64,000 nt of DNA, taken from Aristolochia californica. Lineage: Eukaryota; Streptophyta; Magnoliopsida; Piperales; Aristolochiaceae. A model generated the notes under the pieces. It saw only the letters and a list, made by a program, of their open reading frames with translations. It was not told where the DNA came from and searched no databases. Location of the stretch: NCBI GenBank assembly GCA_029961685.1, contig JARWKL010000016.1, positions 5,906,358-5,970,357 on the forward strand, written 5' to 3'. Positions 22,592 to 34,587 of this stretch are shown one piece after another (position 1 is the stretch's first letter; every line of letters begins with the position of its first letter). Position numbers and translations under genes: made by a program.

Positions 22592-25209
22592 AGAAGGAAG
22601 AAGAAGAAGAGAGAAAGAACAAGAGAAAGGACTGTTGGGAGAGAAGAGATTGGTGAGCACGTAGAGGAGAGAATTGAAGGGAGAATTAGGGTTGCGGAAT
22701 TGTGTCCAAACCCTCCCCATAACCTTTATTGATAGATGTCATGAGTACATTAATTACAAGTATACCATTCACCCTAGAAAAATAAAGAAGACACAAACAC
22801 ATAAAATATTTACAATAACGACACCTAAGTTTATTTATATCTTTCAACATTTTTCACCTTCTATAGGGGTCTCCTGCCCACACCCTCTTCTTTTCGGTTG
22901 GAGAGCAATGGGAGAGAAACTTCTCTTGCTCGTAAGAGGAGGGGCGACCGACAAGATGCTCCACTTTTTTGTTTTTTGAATAATCTTCTCATCTAAGATA
23001 ATTGAAACGGAAGACGACAAAGTATGAATCGATTTTGAGGCATGATGCGTTCAATCATACTAAAATTATAAATTATAAAATAGTAAAGCTCTATTTATTT
23101 TATTTTTATCGATGTGAGTTTTTATTTTATTATTTAAATTAACAATAGCAAAACAATAAGAGCTAATATAATTCAGAAAATTTAAAGCAAAAATTGAATA
23201 ATTCATTTTCTTAAAAAAATAGAACTACTTAAATATTAATAAATTAAATTATTAAACCAATAATGGGAAAAAAGTAAACAAATGAATTTACACAAATCAA
23301 AATATTATAATAAAAATCAAGTAATTTAATTACTTAATTATGGAATTAAAAATAAAAAATTAAATTATTTAAATCAGAAAATAGTAGAACATAAAATTAA
23401 ATAATTAATAAAATAAAAAGTAACAATATGTAAAATTACTTAAACTAATAAAGATTAAAAGAGAAAATAAAAAATAGAATTCTAAATCAGAAAATAGACA
23501 AACCTAAAAGTAAATAATTTTCTGCTTTATTAGTTTTCAATTTAAGCTTATTATTATTTACTTTTCCATTTTTATTATTGTCTAATTTCAGTATTTTAAT
23601 TATTTGTTTTCATTATCTACTAATTTGAGTAATTTAACCATTTAATTTTTAATTTTACTGTTTTTAGAGCAATTCACTTACTAATATATTACTATTTTAT
23701 AATTTAGTTAATTATTTAATTTTCTCTTGTATTATTTTCTGATTTAAGAAATCCATTTTTTTTGTTCTACTATTTTTATTTACTTAATTTAAAATATTAT
23801 TAAATATTTATGGTTGAGTAATTCAATTATTTATGTTTAATTTTTGAAAAATTTAATTTAAATTTTTTTTCTTCCGTTTTTGATTATTTTCTGACAAGAA
23901 ACCAGTCGGATACAAGGGGGAAAAATTAAAAAGTAGAAATTACATTTTTTTTTTATCAATTTTACTCTCTCGCAACATGCAAAACTTCTATACACGTTTA
24001 CAAATAAAATGATACATAAAATCTATATCTACTTCGTATTACACTAAAATACATAGAACAATAACTATTAACACAATGTTGTTGATTGTATTTCTGTAAT
24101 TATATAATGATAATTAAACATAATTTATTTATAATAAAAATGGTGAGAACTATATGGTCATATTTAATTACTTTTGATTTTCAACACGACTTTCACTATC
24201 TACTAATTTGAGTAATTCGATTAATAATTTTTTTACTATTTTTTATTTGAGAAATTCATATTTTTAATTTTAAATAATTTTTAATTTAATTAATTCTATT
24301 ATTTTATTCTCTCGTCTAATATTTTCTGAATTAATTAATTTAAACTATTTTAATTTATTTAATTAAAATATTTACTTTATATAAAATTTTTTGAGTTAAA
24401 CAATCTATTTTATAATTATGTACTTAAATTATTTTACTATTTCTTGTTTTAATTTTATGTTTAACTTTGGAGTTCTAATGGTTGTAACTAATTATATAAA
24501 ATAACAAATTTTATGCTTATTGCCTAACTTGGAAGTTTTGATAGTTTAAATAATTATTTATTTAATTAAAAATAAAAATTGAAAACTAAATAATTTTTTA
24601 TTATTTGAATTTATTTTGAAAATAAAATAAACTATATATTTAAAAAAATATATTTGAAATGATGCAAAATTATGAATATGTATAAAACTAAATTTCTTTG
24701 CTTATCGATGAACCCATAGACTTTGTAGCCTATCACCCGTTTGTGTTTTTAATTAGAGAAGACAAGATCGGGGTGGTTCTCTTCATTAGACATGTTGTCA
24801 CTCCCCTTCTAGCTACTAATGCAGTGTAGATCCTAATTGTGCTTTTGAAGCTGCTTTCAATCGGTAGACATTGGTATCCCATTCTTGGAGTCTTTATTGA
24901 GGAGGCTCTAACTCAAAGGCCAGACTATTGAGGAGGCGAGTTGATTATCATGAAGGTCTTTGCAGTTTGTTTATGTTGGTGAAAACTTTATTCAGAAATA
25001 GGAAGGGGGATATTTGCATCTTGGTGGGCTTCAAGTAAAGCCTTGCGTTGGAAGTTTAAGAAAACAATGTAACTTTCTTTTGCGGGAAAGATAACAAAAG
25101 TGTCACACATAAAGTTAATTCGTTTACATTAAGTTTAATTAAAAATATAATAAATAGTTTTCTTGCAATATTTTTACTAAACTTAAAAATAAATTTTCAA
25201 ACTCAGACT
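22592..25209. other. Long AT-rich region without genes
   Basis: From about 23040 to 24700 the sequence is dominated by AAT/TTA words, with TAATTTAA-type motifs on both strands and no coding frame above background. 24700-25209 is less extreme but still shows no feature I can name. It might be a matrix-attachment-like or decayed-element region; the sequence alone does not decide. Confidence 0.55.
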
Positions 25210-26964
25210 TGAAGTATTTTTACAAGGGGTGTAAGTGGAGGGGGGCGGTGGTTATTAGGTAACCCGACCCGCATCACTGACGAGGTATAGTTCGTAGTGA
25301 CTGTGAAGTTATATGGGGCTCTATCAGGGGTGTTCGTTGAATTTGGACTTGATGTGTGTGTGTTTTTGCATTGTTTAGTGTATCTGTAATGGAAATAGTT
25401 GTTTAATTTTGGAATATTTTAGAATGTTGTTGAAATTTTTTGAAGTGCTATGGAATGTTTTTGCCATGTAGTGAGGAGATTCGGGTGTTATAAATATCCA
25501 CCAAATGGTATTTTCTTCTTTGTGGTTTTTGTTTTTGAGACCGGTAATGGTTGTCTGATAAAGTTTTTTTCCACGAGGACAATCTCAGATTTAGATTATA
25601 AATGTCTGTAAGAAGACAACCAAGTGCTCAAAAATATGACGTTTGAACCTTCGAAGAAGACAACAAAATGTTCAATCTCTTAGACGAGTAGCTGTTGCCC
25701 AATGGGGTTTGGAAGCATGAGGTACATATGGAATGTGTCAATAAGTTCAATGAAGACGCAGTCAATAAAAAAACTGTTCAACAGCTTAAGAATCGAACAA
25801 GACCATGGAAGAAAACATACCAAATGGCAACGAGTTGTCTCAACACTAGTGGGTTCGGTTGCATGTCATTCTGTATGGCAAGACTACATTAAGGTCAGTA
25901 AATCATGATGTACTATAAAATATTTTGTATTGTTTCTCATTACTAGAACTCTATTTCAAGTCGTCTAAATGATGTTTTATTCTTCTAGGAGCATAAAGAT
26001 GCTAAAAAGTATAGACAACAAGGCTACCCCCTTTACGACAAATTGGCTTTGGTAGTGGGAAACTCAATAGCCATGGAGACTAGTAGTACAACTCCTGTAG
26101 ATATGGGCGATGAACTCCTCCATGAGTCGAATCCTGTCTCGATGGACGAGCATTAGAATGTTGAAGTAGTTAGGAAAACTCCATTGCAATTCATTAGCGG
26201 AAGTGATTCGACAGCTGAGCAATCTCGGAGAAGTAAAGCGTCATCTTCAAGTCGTCATAAAAAGAGAAGCGAATTGCCCACTAATGACAGTAGTAAATTC
26301 ATTGATGCAGTTAACCTAATCGTTCAAGCATTGAATAATGTTATGAAGCCTAACAAGGGCGATGTCGAAAAAGATTGTGTCAATGCTCTTGGGGAAATCC
26401 TGGACCTGTCGGACTACATGAAGTATAGCGCTCCTGAATGGTTGGATACGCCAAGTAAGAAGGCCATGTTTACGGCGCTGACATTGGAAAAACGGGTTGG
26501 GTGGCTTAAATATTGTGCAAGAAAATATTTGTAATGCGTTTTAAATACAATATCTTCTTTGGGAAGATTGTTATGTATTAATGGCGATTTTTGAATTATA
26601 ACATTGCAAGACTTATTAGTATGGATTGTTGTGTTAATATATTATGTGGATAATATGGTGGATGAGTATGGAGGTGGTGAATTAAATATTTTCATTGCTA
26701 TGAATATGATTGTTGAGTTTGGATGAATAGGTTATGATTGAAGATTGATGTTTATTTTTGTTTATGACATTTAGGAAGATTAAATTTGCAGATTTCCATG
26801 GCTATTATGGCAGACGAAGAAAGGGTTGTAACTTTTGTTGGAATGACAAGTATTATTGTCGTCAAGGAAGATACTATCTATGCCATTGGGATAGACGTGT
26901 ACCACGTTCTTTTGGGATTAATGTTTTGTTGTATTTGCAAAAGGCATTAGACATGGAAATCTGC
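25210..26964 (+). mobile_element. PIF/Harbinger copy 1, truncated at both ends
   Basis: The copy begins in a stretch shared with the other two copies (CATCACTGACGAGGTA, then GGGGCTCTA(C/T)CAGGGG). It continues through ORF1 (25602-26534) and stops just after the start of the transposase ORF (26757-26952). There it joins directly to the start of copy 2. No terminal inverted repeat is seen at its left end. Confidence 0.85.
25602..26534 (+). pseudogene. Harbinger ORF1, Myb/SANT-like DNA-binding protein (copy 1)
   Basis: PIF/Harbinger elements encode a Myb/SANT-like partner that carries the transposase to DNA. Here MSVRRQPSAQKYDV starts at 25602. The conserved LPNGVWKHEVHMECVNKFNEDAVNKKTVQQLKNRTR follows at about 25690-25800 (written as two blocks: LPNGVWKHEVHMECVNKF and KKTVQQLKNRTR). 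An intron at about 25893-25988 leads to KKYRQQGYPLYDKLALVVGN, ending with TPSKKAMFTALTLEKRVGWL at 26534. A stop after MDEH (near 26154), a stop in the early part and a lost segment where VEQVNLGNK should be make it a pseudogene. Confidence 0.85.
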
Positions 26965-27300
26965 AGATTTCCATCACTGACAAGGTACAGTTCGTAGTGA
27001 CTATGAAGTCATATGGGGCTCTACCAGGGGTGTTCGTTGAATTTATACTTGATGTGTGTGTGTTTTTGCATTGTTTAGTGTATCTGTAATGGAAATAGTT
27101 GATTAATTTTGGAATGTTTTAGAATGTTGTTGAAAATTTTTTAAGTGTTATGGAATGTTTTTGCCATGTGGTGAGGATATGCGGGTGTTATAAATATCCA
27201 CCACATGGTATTTTCTTTTTTATGGTTTTTGTTTTCGTGACGAGTAATGGTTGTTTGATAAAGTTTTTTACCATGAGGACAATCTCAGATTTAGATTATA

Positions 27301-28273
27301 AATATCTGTAAGAAGATAACCAAGTGCTCGATCATATGACGTTTGGACCTTGGAAGAAGACAACAAAATGCTCGATCTCTTAGTCGAGTAGGTTAATATA
27401 GGGAACAAGTTGCCCAATGGGGTTTGGAAGCATGAGGTATATATGGAATGTGTCAATAAGTTCAATGAAGACGTAGTCAATAAAAAAACTGTTCAGCAGC
27501 TCAAGAATCGAACAAGATCATGGAAGAAAACATACCAAATGGTAACGAGCTGTCTCAACACTAGTGGGTTCGGTTGGGATACAACCACACACGAGTTATT
27601 GCATGTCATTCTGTATGGCAAGACTACATTAAGGTCAGTAAATCATGATGTACTGTAAAACATTTTGTATTGTTTCACATTACTAGAACTCTATTTCAAG
27701 TCGTCTAAATGATGTTTTATTCTTCTAGAAGCATAAAGATGCTAAAAAGTATAGACAACAAGGTTGCCCCCTTTACGACAATTTGGCTTTGGTAGTGGGA
27801 AACTCAATAGCCATGGGGATTGGTAGTACAACTCCTGTAGAGATGGGCGATGAACTCCTCCATGAGTCGAATCCTATCCCGATGGACGAACCCGAGAATG
27901 TCGATGTAGTTAGGGAAACTCAATCGCAATTCATTAACGGAAATGATTAGACAGTTGAGCAATCTCGGAGAAGTAAAACATCATCTTCAAGTTGTCATAA
28001 AAAGATAAGCGAATTGCCCACTGATGACAATAGTAAATTCATTGATGCAGTTAACCAAATCGCTCAAACATTAAATAGTGTTATGAAGCCTAACAAGGGC
28101 GATGTTGAAAAAGATTGTGTCAATGCCCTCAGGGAAATCCCGGACCTGTCGGATGACATGTAGCATAGCACTCCTAAATGGTTGGATACGCCAAGTAAGA
28201 AGGCCATGTTTACGGCGATGACAGTGGAAGAGCGTGTCAAGTGGCTTAAATATTGTGCAAGAAAACATTTGTA
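27301..28273 (+). pseudogene. Harbinger ORF1, Myb/SANT-like protein (copy 2)
   Basis: The SANT-like part includes NGVWKHEVYMECVNKFNEDV and QQLKNRTRSWKKTYQMVTS (27410-27550). An intron lies at about 27634-27729, and the C-terminal part ends TPSKKAMFTAMTVEERVKWL at about 28255. Stops include one after EDNQVLDHM-type sequence at the N-terminus, one after NGND (near 27948) and one after SDDM (28159). The initiator ATG is changed to ATA compared with copy 1. Confidence 0.85.
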
Positions 28274-28546
28274 ATGCGTTTTAAGTACAATATCTTCTTT
28301 GCGAACATTGTTATTTATTAATGAAGATTTTTGAATTATAACTTTGCAAGACTTATTAGTATGGTTAATATTTTTATTTTATATGATTTTTTTGTTAATA
28401 TATTATGTGGATAATATGGTGGATGAGTATGGATGTGGTCAATTAACGATTTTCATTGATATGAATATGATTGTTGAGTTTGGATGAATAGGTTATGATT
28501 AAAGATTGATGTTTATTTTTGTTTATGACTTTTAGGAATATTAAAT

Positions 28547-29910
28547 TTGCAGATTTCCTTGGCTATTATGACAGACGAAGAAAGGGTTCCAACTTTTGTT
28601 GGATTGACATGTATTATAGTCGTCATAGGAAGATATTATCTATGCCATTGCGATAGACGTGTACCACGTTCTTTTGGGATTAATGGTTTGTTGTATTTAC
28701 AAAAGGCATTAGACAAATCACCTGTTAAATTTTAAAAATTTTACAGGATGAATCAAATTGTATTTCACAAATTGGAAAAAATACTTATTAGCAGAGGATT
28801 TTTATCAACCACAAAGATCATCTCATTGGAAGAACAACTTGCCTATTCCCTCCTAACTATTGTTCAACAACAATCCTATAGTGTCATAGTAGAGATGTTT
28901 GATAGATCGAAATGGACCATAAGTAAATATTTCAACAAGGTGTTGGATGCTATTCTCAAACTTCACTCCGATTACATCAAACAGCCTTCAGAACGCACAC
29001 ACTCGAAGATTTTAAACAATTCAATGTTTTATCCATACTTCAAGGTAACATCACTTACCCTCTAACTAAACAAAATTTAGTCAATATTAATTGAAATTAT
29101 ATAATTAGGATTGTATTGGGGCTATTGATGGAACATCCCACTTGAAGAACAACAAAGGTTCTGGAATAGAGAGGGCTATTTCTCACAAAATGTGATGGCA
29201 ACATGTACATTTGACATGCAATTCACTTATGTACTTGCTGGATGGGAGGGATCAACAGCTGATTCCCATGTACTGAAGGACACATTGACTCGCCGAGATA
29301 GACTATTTGTACCTGAAGGTAAATAATATATTTTTATGCACTCATCTTTTATCTATTTTGTCTTTATTTATTTTATGTAGAATATAATTTCTATTGTAGG
29401 TAAATATTATCTAGTCAATGCTGGCTATGCAAATCTTCCAGGATTTTTGGATCCATATCGAGGAACTTGGTATCATCTGTAAGAATTTGGAGATAATATT
29501 CCAAGGAATGAAAAATAATTATTCAACCGAAGATACTCATCTTTGCGGAATACTATTGAGAGAACTTTTGGTGCATTAAAAGCTCGATTTCAAATGTTGA
29601 AAGGCGCTCCATTTTATTTTAAGATGCAAACAAAAATTTTAATTGCTTGTTGTGTATTGCACAATTATATACGTGGAGAGGATTACAATGATATATTTGA
29701 TTTTGAAGATGATGATTCGGATGACGAATTCGGTGGAGGAGATGATGGGGTCCAATTAGGTGCAACGGATGATACAAACAACGATGATAGAGATTGTCTT
29801 GTGGAAGAGGATACCCAATCAACAAGCTTTCGGAGGTAGCGTGCATTAGAATCCACAAGAGCCGCACAATTTCGAGATGACATAGCGACTTGCATGTGGA
29901 ATGATAACTG
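28547..29910 (+). pseudogene. Harbinger transposase (HARBI1-type DDE nuclease), copy 2
   Basis: The exons are about 28547-29043, 29109-29318 and 29400-29910, with GT/AG introns at the same sites as in copy 3. The first exon holds the conserved helix region (MNQIVFHKLEKIL, EEQLAYSLLTIV, FDRSKWTISKYFNKVLDAIL). The catalytic region begins CIGAIDGT, but a 16-bp deletion removes the His and shifts the frame. The second catalytic Asp (LVDAGY) is Asn (LVNAGY). IERTFGALKARF with the catalytic Glu remains. Stops occur at 28732-28734, 29480-29482 and near 29516. It cannot work. Confidence 0.9.
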
Positions 29911-30933
29911 ATGATTGTATCTTATTGCTTTTGAACATTTTTTTTCTTATGTACTAAACTTGAAATTTAATGATTTTAATACTAAAGTCATGAACTGATT
30001 ATTAGAATAATCTTTATTACGTTATTAATGAAGTTGTATATTTATTTATATATTATTTATATTAAATTTTATCACTATATTAAACTAGATATTTATGTGT
30101 GGTAAATAAAATATAGTTACAATATGCACTTGATCAATTACTTATTTTCAAATTTGTGGAAATATATTATTAATTAATACCACGTAAAAAAACCATCTTC
30201 TATTATTAATAAAATAATTCTTTATTTATTCATTATATTTATTTTTAATTATTGTATTATATTAGTTATTTAATAGTAGTAATTAAGATATTGTTAAATC
30301 AAGCATTTGATCAATTATTTTGGTTTAATTAACCCATTTTTTATTTAATAAAATCAATGGTTTCAAATATAATGGAAACATATTATTAATTAATATTACG
30401 TACAAATATATAGTGTGTTAAAGTTATGGTTAGATCAATTTTTCTTGTTAAATCATTCATTTTTAGGTTAAAGTATGTTATTAATAAATTAATAATTAAA
30501 CTTATTACATTCGTTTATGTTATTTATAACGTTATTTATTTATTACTTATAATTAATCATGTGCGTATTTCATTGGCTCACGTAATTACTATATTAATGC
30601 ACAATAAAATGCAATCATTAAATAATATAATATCTAATTCAATTAATGAGTATATTACTATATTTTAATTATACATTAAATTACTTATTTGTGTAGTAAT
30701 AATGCATGTTTTACCTAATTTGGGGTTTAAGGATTATGTTTTAATTAAGTGTACTGTTAGGGTTTAGAGATTCTCTTGTTTTTTATATTTTTCTCATGTT
30801 GGGGCACTAACATTGGAAACTGTTTTCCACTGCACATGAAGTCGTCTACACAAACACCAAGTTTTAAGATGAAGTTCATGTAGATGAAAGAAATGAATTT
30901 GAATCAAGAGATGAAGATGAACTTCAAATTTCC
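29911..30933. other. AT-rich 3' part of Harbinger copy 2
   Basis: Noncoding DNA shared with the 3' part of copy 3 (for example AAGTTGTATAT(T/G)TATTTAT and TATTATTAATTAATA). It ends in subterminal AGATGAAGAT repeats. The 80-residue open frame at 30426 is an AT-rich artefact. Confidence 0.75.
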
Positions 30934-30952
30934 GTTTTGTTGACTAACCCCC

Positions 30953-31455
30953 ACAAGGTGTTATGACTCAAAATGGAGAACCGATTCGAATCTTTGAAAT
31001 TCGTCACGTCCAATCACTTGTTTTACTCTGTCTTGCTTTAATATGATGCTTACTTATTATTCTATAATATTTAAATAATAACCACTCAAAATAAGATTTA
31101 TTAATAACAACCCACCATATTAGAGTATAGTTGTCACCAAGATGCAAACAAGAAGAGATAGTGCAGGTAGAAATGAAAAAAACAAATTTTTTATAGGAGT
31201 CAGATAAGGACACATACTGAGATAACGAATACCACGTACCTTTACCTTTCCTAACTCCCTTCTTGAATCCATTAGAAAAATATAGATCATTACCTCCAGG
31301 ATCTTGAGACGAAGTAGAGTCATGGTCTGATGAAAGGATCGGTGGTGATACTTCTTCTGACGTTTATATACCTATAATAGTTTCTTAATAGTGACAACTT
31401 GTGACGGTTCAACGGGCTCATCAACTAGTACTAAGACAACTGGTGCTAGTTCAAG
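30953..31455. other. Spacer between two Harbinger elements
   Basis: About 500 bases with no motif or repeat that I recognise. Short minus-strand frames (31004-31323) lack family features. Confidence 0.5.
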
Positions 31456-31639
31456 GAGGGTTAGTCAACTTGAAGGACGAGATGATCTTCAACCTCATAA
31501 CGCCCTTCAACACTTGAAGTCGTTAGTGGAGTGCAGATGAAGCTTCATCTCAATGCAGGGGATGAAGGGGTCCTTCATCTCCATGGTTTAATTTCCTTCA
31601 TCTTGAAGAAGGCCTTGTTTGATCTTCTTTGAGTTGAAG

Positions 31640-32180
31640 GACGCGCAACGCTGGCTTTTTCCTCTCTCCTCGCACCCCTCCCCCCCCTCGCGCGTCGTCA
31701 TTTCTTGTTTTTTCTTCCTCTCTCCCGCACTCCCTCTCTCGTCTCCCTGCTCCCCCGACGTCGCTGTTGCCATAAAATTGATCGGATTTTCGTCTCCGGC
31801 CACCGTCTCAGCTCTCTCTCGTCTCCGGCCTCATCTCTCGGTCTTCTCTCGGCCTCACCCTCTCTCTCGCACCCCCTCTCTCGTCTCCATGACTCCCTCT
31901 CTTCTCTCGGACTCGCTCTCTCTCGCTTCTCTCTCTCTTATCCCTCCCGACCTCCCTTTCTTCTCTGTCTTCTCCCTCTCTTCTCCCTTTCGGCCTCCCA
32001 CTCCCTTATCTCTCTGGCTATTCTCCTTTCCCCCGAAAATACCTTCCGATTTCGTTCGATTCCCCATTTCCATTTCGATTTTCTTCGATTATGGACATTT
32101 GGGCATCAATTGCTTAATTTCTACTTCAATTAGGCATCGATTTCACCCTTCGGCTTCGGTTTTCCCCAAATTTCAGAAGG
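31640..32180 (+). promoter_or_regulatory. Pyrimidine-rich leader/promoter region of Harbinger copy 3
   Basis: The plus strand is dominated by CTCTC, TCCC and TCTCG words, like the 5' UTRs of many plant housekeeping genes. It ends in TTTCAGAAGGTATGCC, a good splice donor context (AG|GTATGC) that would open an intron towards ORF1. The Ser/Pro/Leu-rich open frames across it (31619-32209 and 31705-32133) are composition artefacts. The promoter role is inferred. Confidence 0.45.
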
Positions 32181-32329
32181 TATGCCTAAACCCTAATTTT
32201 TTTCATTAAATTAGTGTTTTATTTGATTTAAATTTATTTTTAGTGCCTAATTGGGGGTTATTTGTGCATTATTGTGGGATTTAGGGTTACCGTTTATAGT
32301 CTAAATTCTTGATTCGTGTATGGATTATT

Positions 32330-32935
32330 TTTAGGGTTTGCTGCTCAGTATTTAAGGGTCCTGTAATTAGGGTTTAGGGTTTATGGTTAAGGATTTAGGG
32401 TATTTTAGGGATTAGGGTTTTTAAGGTTTAGGGGGTTTAGGGTTTTTAAGGGTTTGGGGGGTTTTGTGTTTTTAAGCTCTAGGGTTTTTTGGGTTTAGGG
32501 TTTGGAATTAGGGTGTAGGGCTTAGGGTTTAGGGCTTTTAACGTATTGAGTTATGGAATTAGTGTTTAGGGTTTAGAGTTTAGTAGGTGATAGGGTTTAG
32601 GGTTTGATGGTTTAGGTTTTTTTTTATGGTTTGTGTTTCTGTGACGGGTCAAGGTTTTCCGATAAAGTTTTTTCCATGAGGACCGTCTCGGATTTAGATT
32701 ATACATGGCTGCAAGAAGGCAACCAAGTGGTCGACCATATGACATTTGGACCTTCGAAGACGATAGAAAATGCTCGATCTCTTGGTCGAGCAGGTTAATT
32801 TAGGGGACAAGTTGCCTAGCGAGGTATGGAAGCATGAGGTATATATGGTTTAGGGTTTAGGGTTTAGGGTTTCACTTTAGGGTTTGATGGTTATGGTTTA
32901 GGTTTTATTAGGGGTTTTTAGTCCAATTCAAAAAA
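32330..32935 (+). repeat. Interstitial telomere-like (TTTAGGG) repeats, degenerate
   Basis: Many copies of TTTAGGG and variants (TTTAAGGG, TTAGGGATTAGGG) run from about 32330 to 32640. A clean run of three and a half units lies at 32847-32872 and more variants continue to about 32920. TTTAGGG is the standard plant telomere unit. Between the two blocks lies a partial copy of Harbinger ORF1. Confidence 0.88.
32640..32846 (+). pseudogene. Partial duplicate of Harbinger ORF1 start
   Basis: This repeats the start of ORF1 (ATGGCTGCAAGAAGGCAACC, then a reading like YDIWTFEDD and LVEQVN, then VWKHEVYM). It breaks off at GAGGTATATATGG exactly where telomere-like repeats begin. The full version of the same sequence follows at about 33240-33450. 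The duplicate has fewer early stops than the main copy. Confidence 0.85.
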
Positions 32936-33311
32936 AGTTGAGTCGCCTACACGGGCGTCCATTAGCCAATGAAACCCGACCCCCATCACTGACGAGGTAC
33001 AGTTTATAGTGATTGCGAAGTTATATGGGGCTCTACCAGGGGTCTTCGGTGAATTTGGACTTGATGTGTGTGTGTTCTCATTGTTTAGTGCATACGAAGT
33101 AGTGAAAATAATTTAATTAATTTTGAAATGTGTGAGAATGTTGTTGAGAATTTTTGAAGTGCTATGGAATGTTTTGCCCATGTGGTGAGGAGATTCGGGT
33201 ATTATACATACCCACCACATGGTATTTTTTTTATGGTTGAGTTTTCATGACGAGTAAAGGTTGTCTGAAAAAGTTTCTTTCCGTGAGGACCGTCTCGGAT
33301 TTAGATTATAC

Positions 33312-34241
33312 ATGGTTGCAAGATGACGACCAAGTGGTCGAACATATGATATTTGGACATTCAATGATGATAGCAAAATGCTCGATCTCTTGGTCGAGCA
33401 GGTCAATCTAGGGAACAAGTTGCCTAACCGGGTGTGGAAACATGAGGTATACATGGACTGTGTAAATAAGTTCAATGAAGACACAGTCATGAAAAAAACT
33501 GTTGAGCAGGTGAAGAATCGAACAAGAGCATGGAAGAAGGGTAACGAGCTGTATCAACACTAGTGGGTTTGGTTGGGATGCAACCACACAACGAGTTACT
33601 ACATGTAATTCTGTATGGATTGACTACATAAAGGTCAGTAAATCATGATATACTATAAAATATTTTTTATGTTTTCCGTGTTAGTATAACTCTATTCCAA
33701 GACGTCTAAATGATGTTTTATTCTTATAGGAGCATAAAGATGTTGAGAAGTACAGACGTGAAGGCTGCCCCCTGTACGACAAATTAGTTGTGGTGGTGGG
33801 AAACACAATAGTGGTAGGGTCAGGAGGTGCAACCTTTGTAGATCAGGGCGATGAGGTGATCCGTGAATCGAAACATGTCCCAATGGATGAGCCAGAGGAT
33901 GTTGATATAGTTAGGGATACTCCATCACCATTATTAAGCATGGATGAGTCTCTAGGTAATCAATCTGAAAGAAGCAGTCATCTTCAAGTCATCATAAAAA
34001 GAGAACCAAAATACCCGATGATCACACTAGAAGATTCTTTGATGCAATAGATCGAATTGCTAAGATATTTGAGAATTTTATGATGAAAGACGCTATTGAA
34101 AGAGATTGGGTCAAAGCCCTTAGGGAAATCCCAGACTTGCCTACAAAATTGAAGTTTCGCGCTCCTTCATGGTTGGATACGCCAAGTAAGAAGGTCATGT
34201 TTACGGAGATGACAGTGGAAGAGTGGGTCAAGTGGCTTTAA
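33312..34241 (+). pseudogene. Harbinger ORF1, Myb/SANT-like protein (copy 3)
   Basis: ATG at 33312 is followed almost at once by a TGA (MVAR-stop). Downstream the SANT region is conserved (LLVEQVNLGNKLPNRVWKHE, YMDCVNKFNEDTV, VEQVKNRTRAWKK). A small deletion then shifts the frame before the intron (about 33634-33730). The second exon reads KDVEKYRREGCPLYDKL and VPMDEPEDVDIVRDTPSP. A stop and frame change near 34048 lead to the conserved end WLDTPSKKVMFTEMTVEEW. It is inactive. Confidence 0.87.
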
Positions 34242-34587
34242 TTTTTTTTGAAAACTAATTGTAATTCGTTATAAATACACTATTCTTTTGGAATATTGTT
34301 GTGTATTAGGTATGATATTTGAATTATGACGTTGCAAGACTTATTAGTATGGTTTGTATTTAAATTTGATATGTTGTTGTGTTTATATATTGCATGGATA
34401 AATATGGTAGATGAGTATGGATGTGGACGATTAAATGAATATGGTTGCATAGGGATGTGATTGAATATAGGATGTGGGAATGTGGATGAATATGGTTGTT
34501 TATTGGTGTGATTGCAAATAGGTTATGATTGAAGATTGATGTTTACTTGTGTTTATGACTTTTAGGCGATTGAATTTGTGGATTTCC

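Larger units (their letters stand above)
26965..30952 (+). mobile_element. PIF/Harbinger copy 2, right end intact
   Basis: It starts at the shared CATCACTGACAAGGTA stretch directly after copy 1, carries ORF1 and transposase pseudogenes and an AT-rich 3' part. It ends in a terminal repeat GTTTTGTTGACTAACCCCC at 30934-30952, preceded by GATGAAGA-type subterminal repeats. The matching left terminal repeat is absent, so copies 1 and 2 together look like one rearranged insertion. Confidence 0.85.

Noticed and set aside
23040..24700. Centromere- or organelle-derived AT-rich block
   Set aside because: No tandem monomer and no organelle gene fragment could be seen; only base composition is unusual.
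31619..32209. 196- and 142-residue Ser/Pro/Leu-rich frames
   Set aside because: They are produced by a pyrimidine-rich stretch; the splice donor at its end suggests a leader exon instead.
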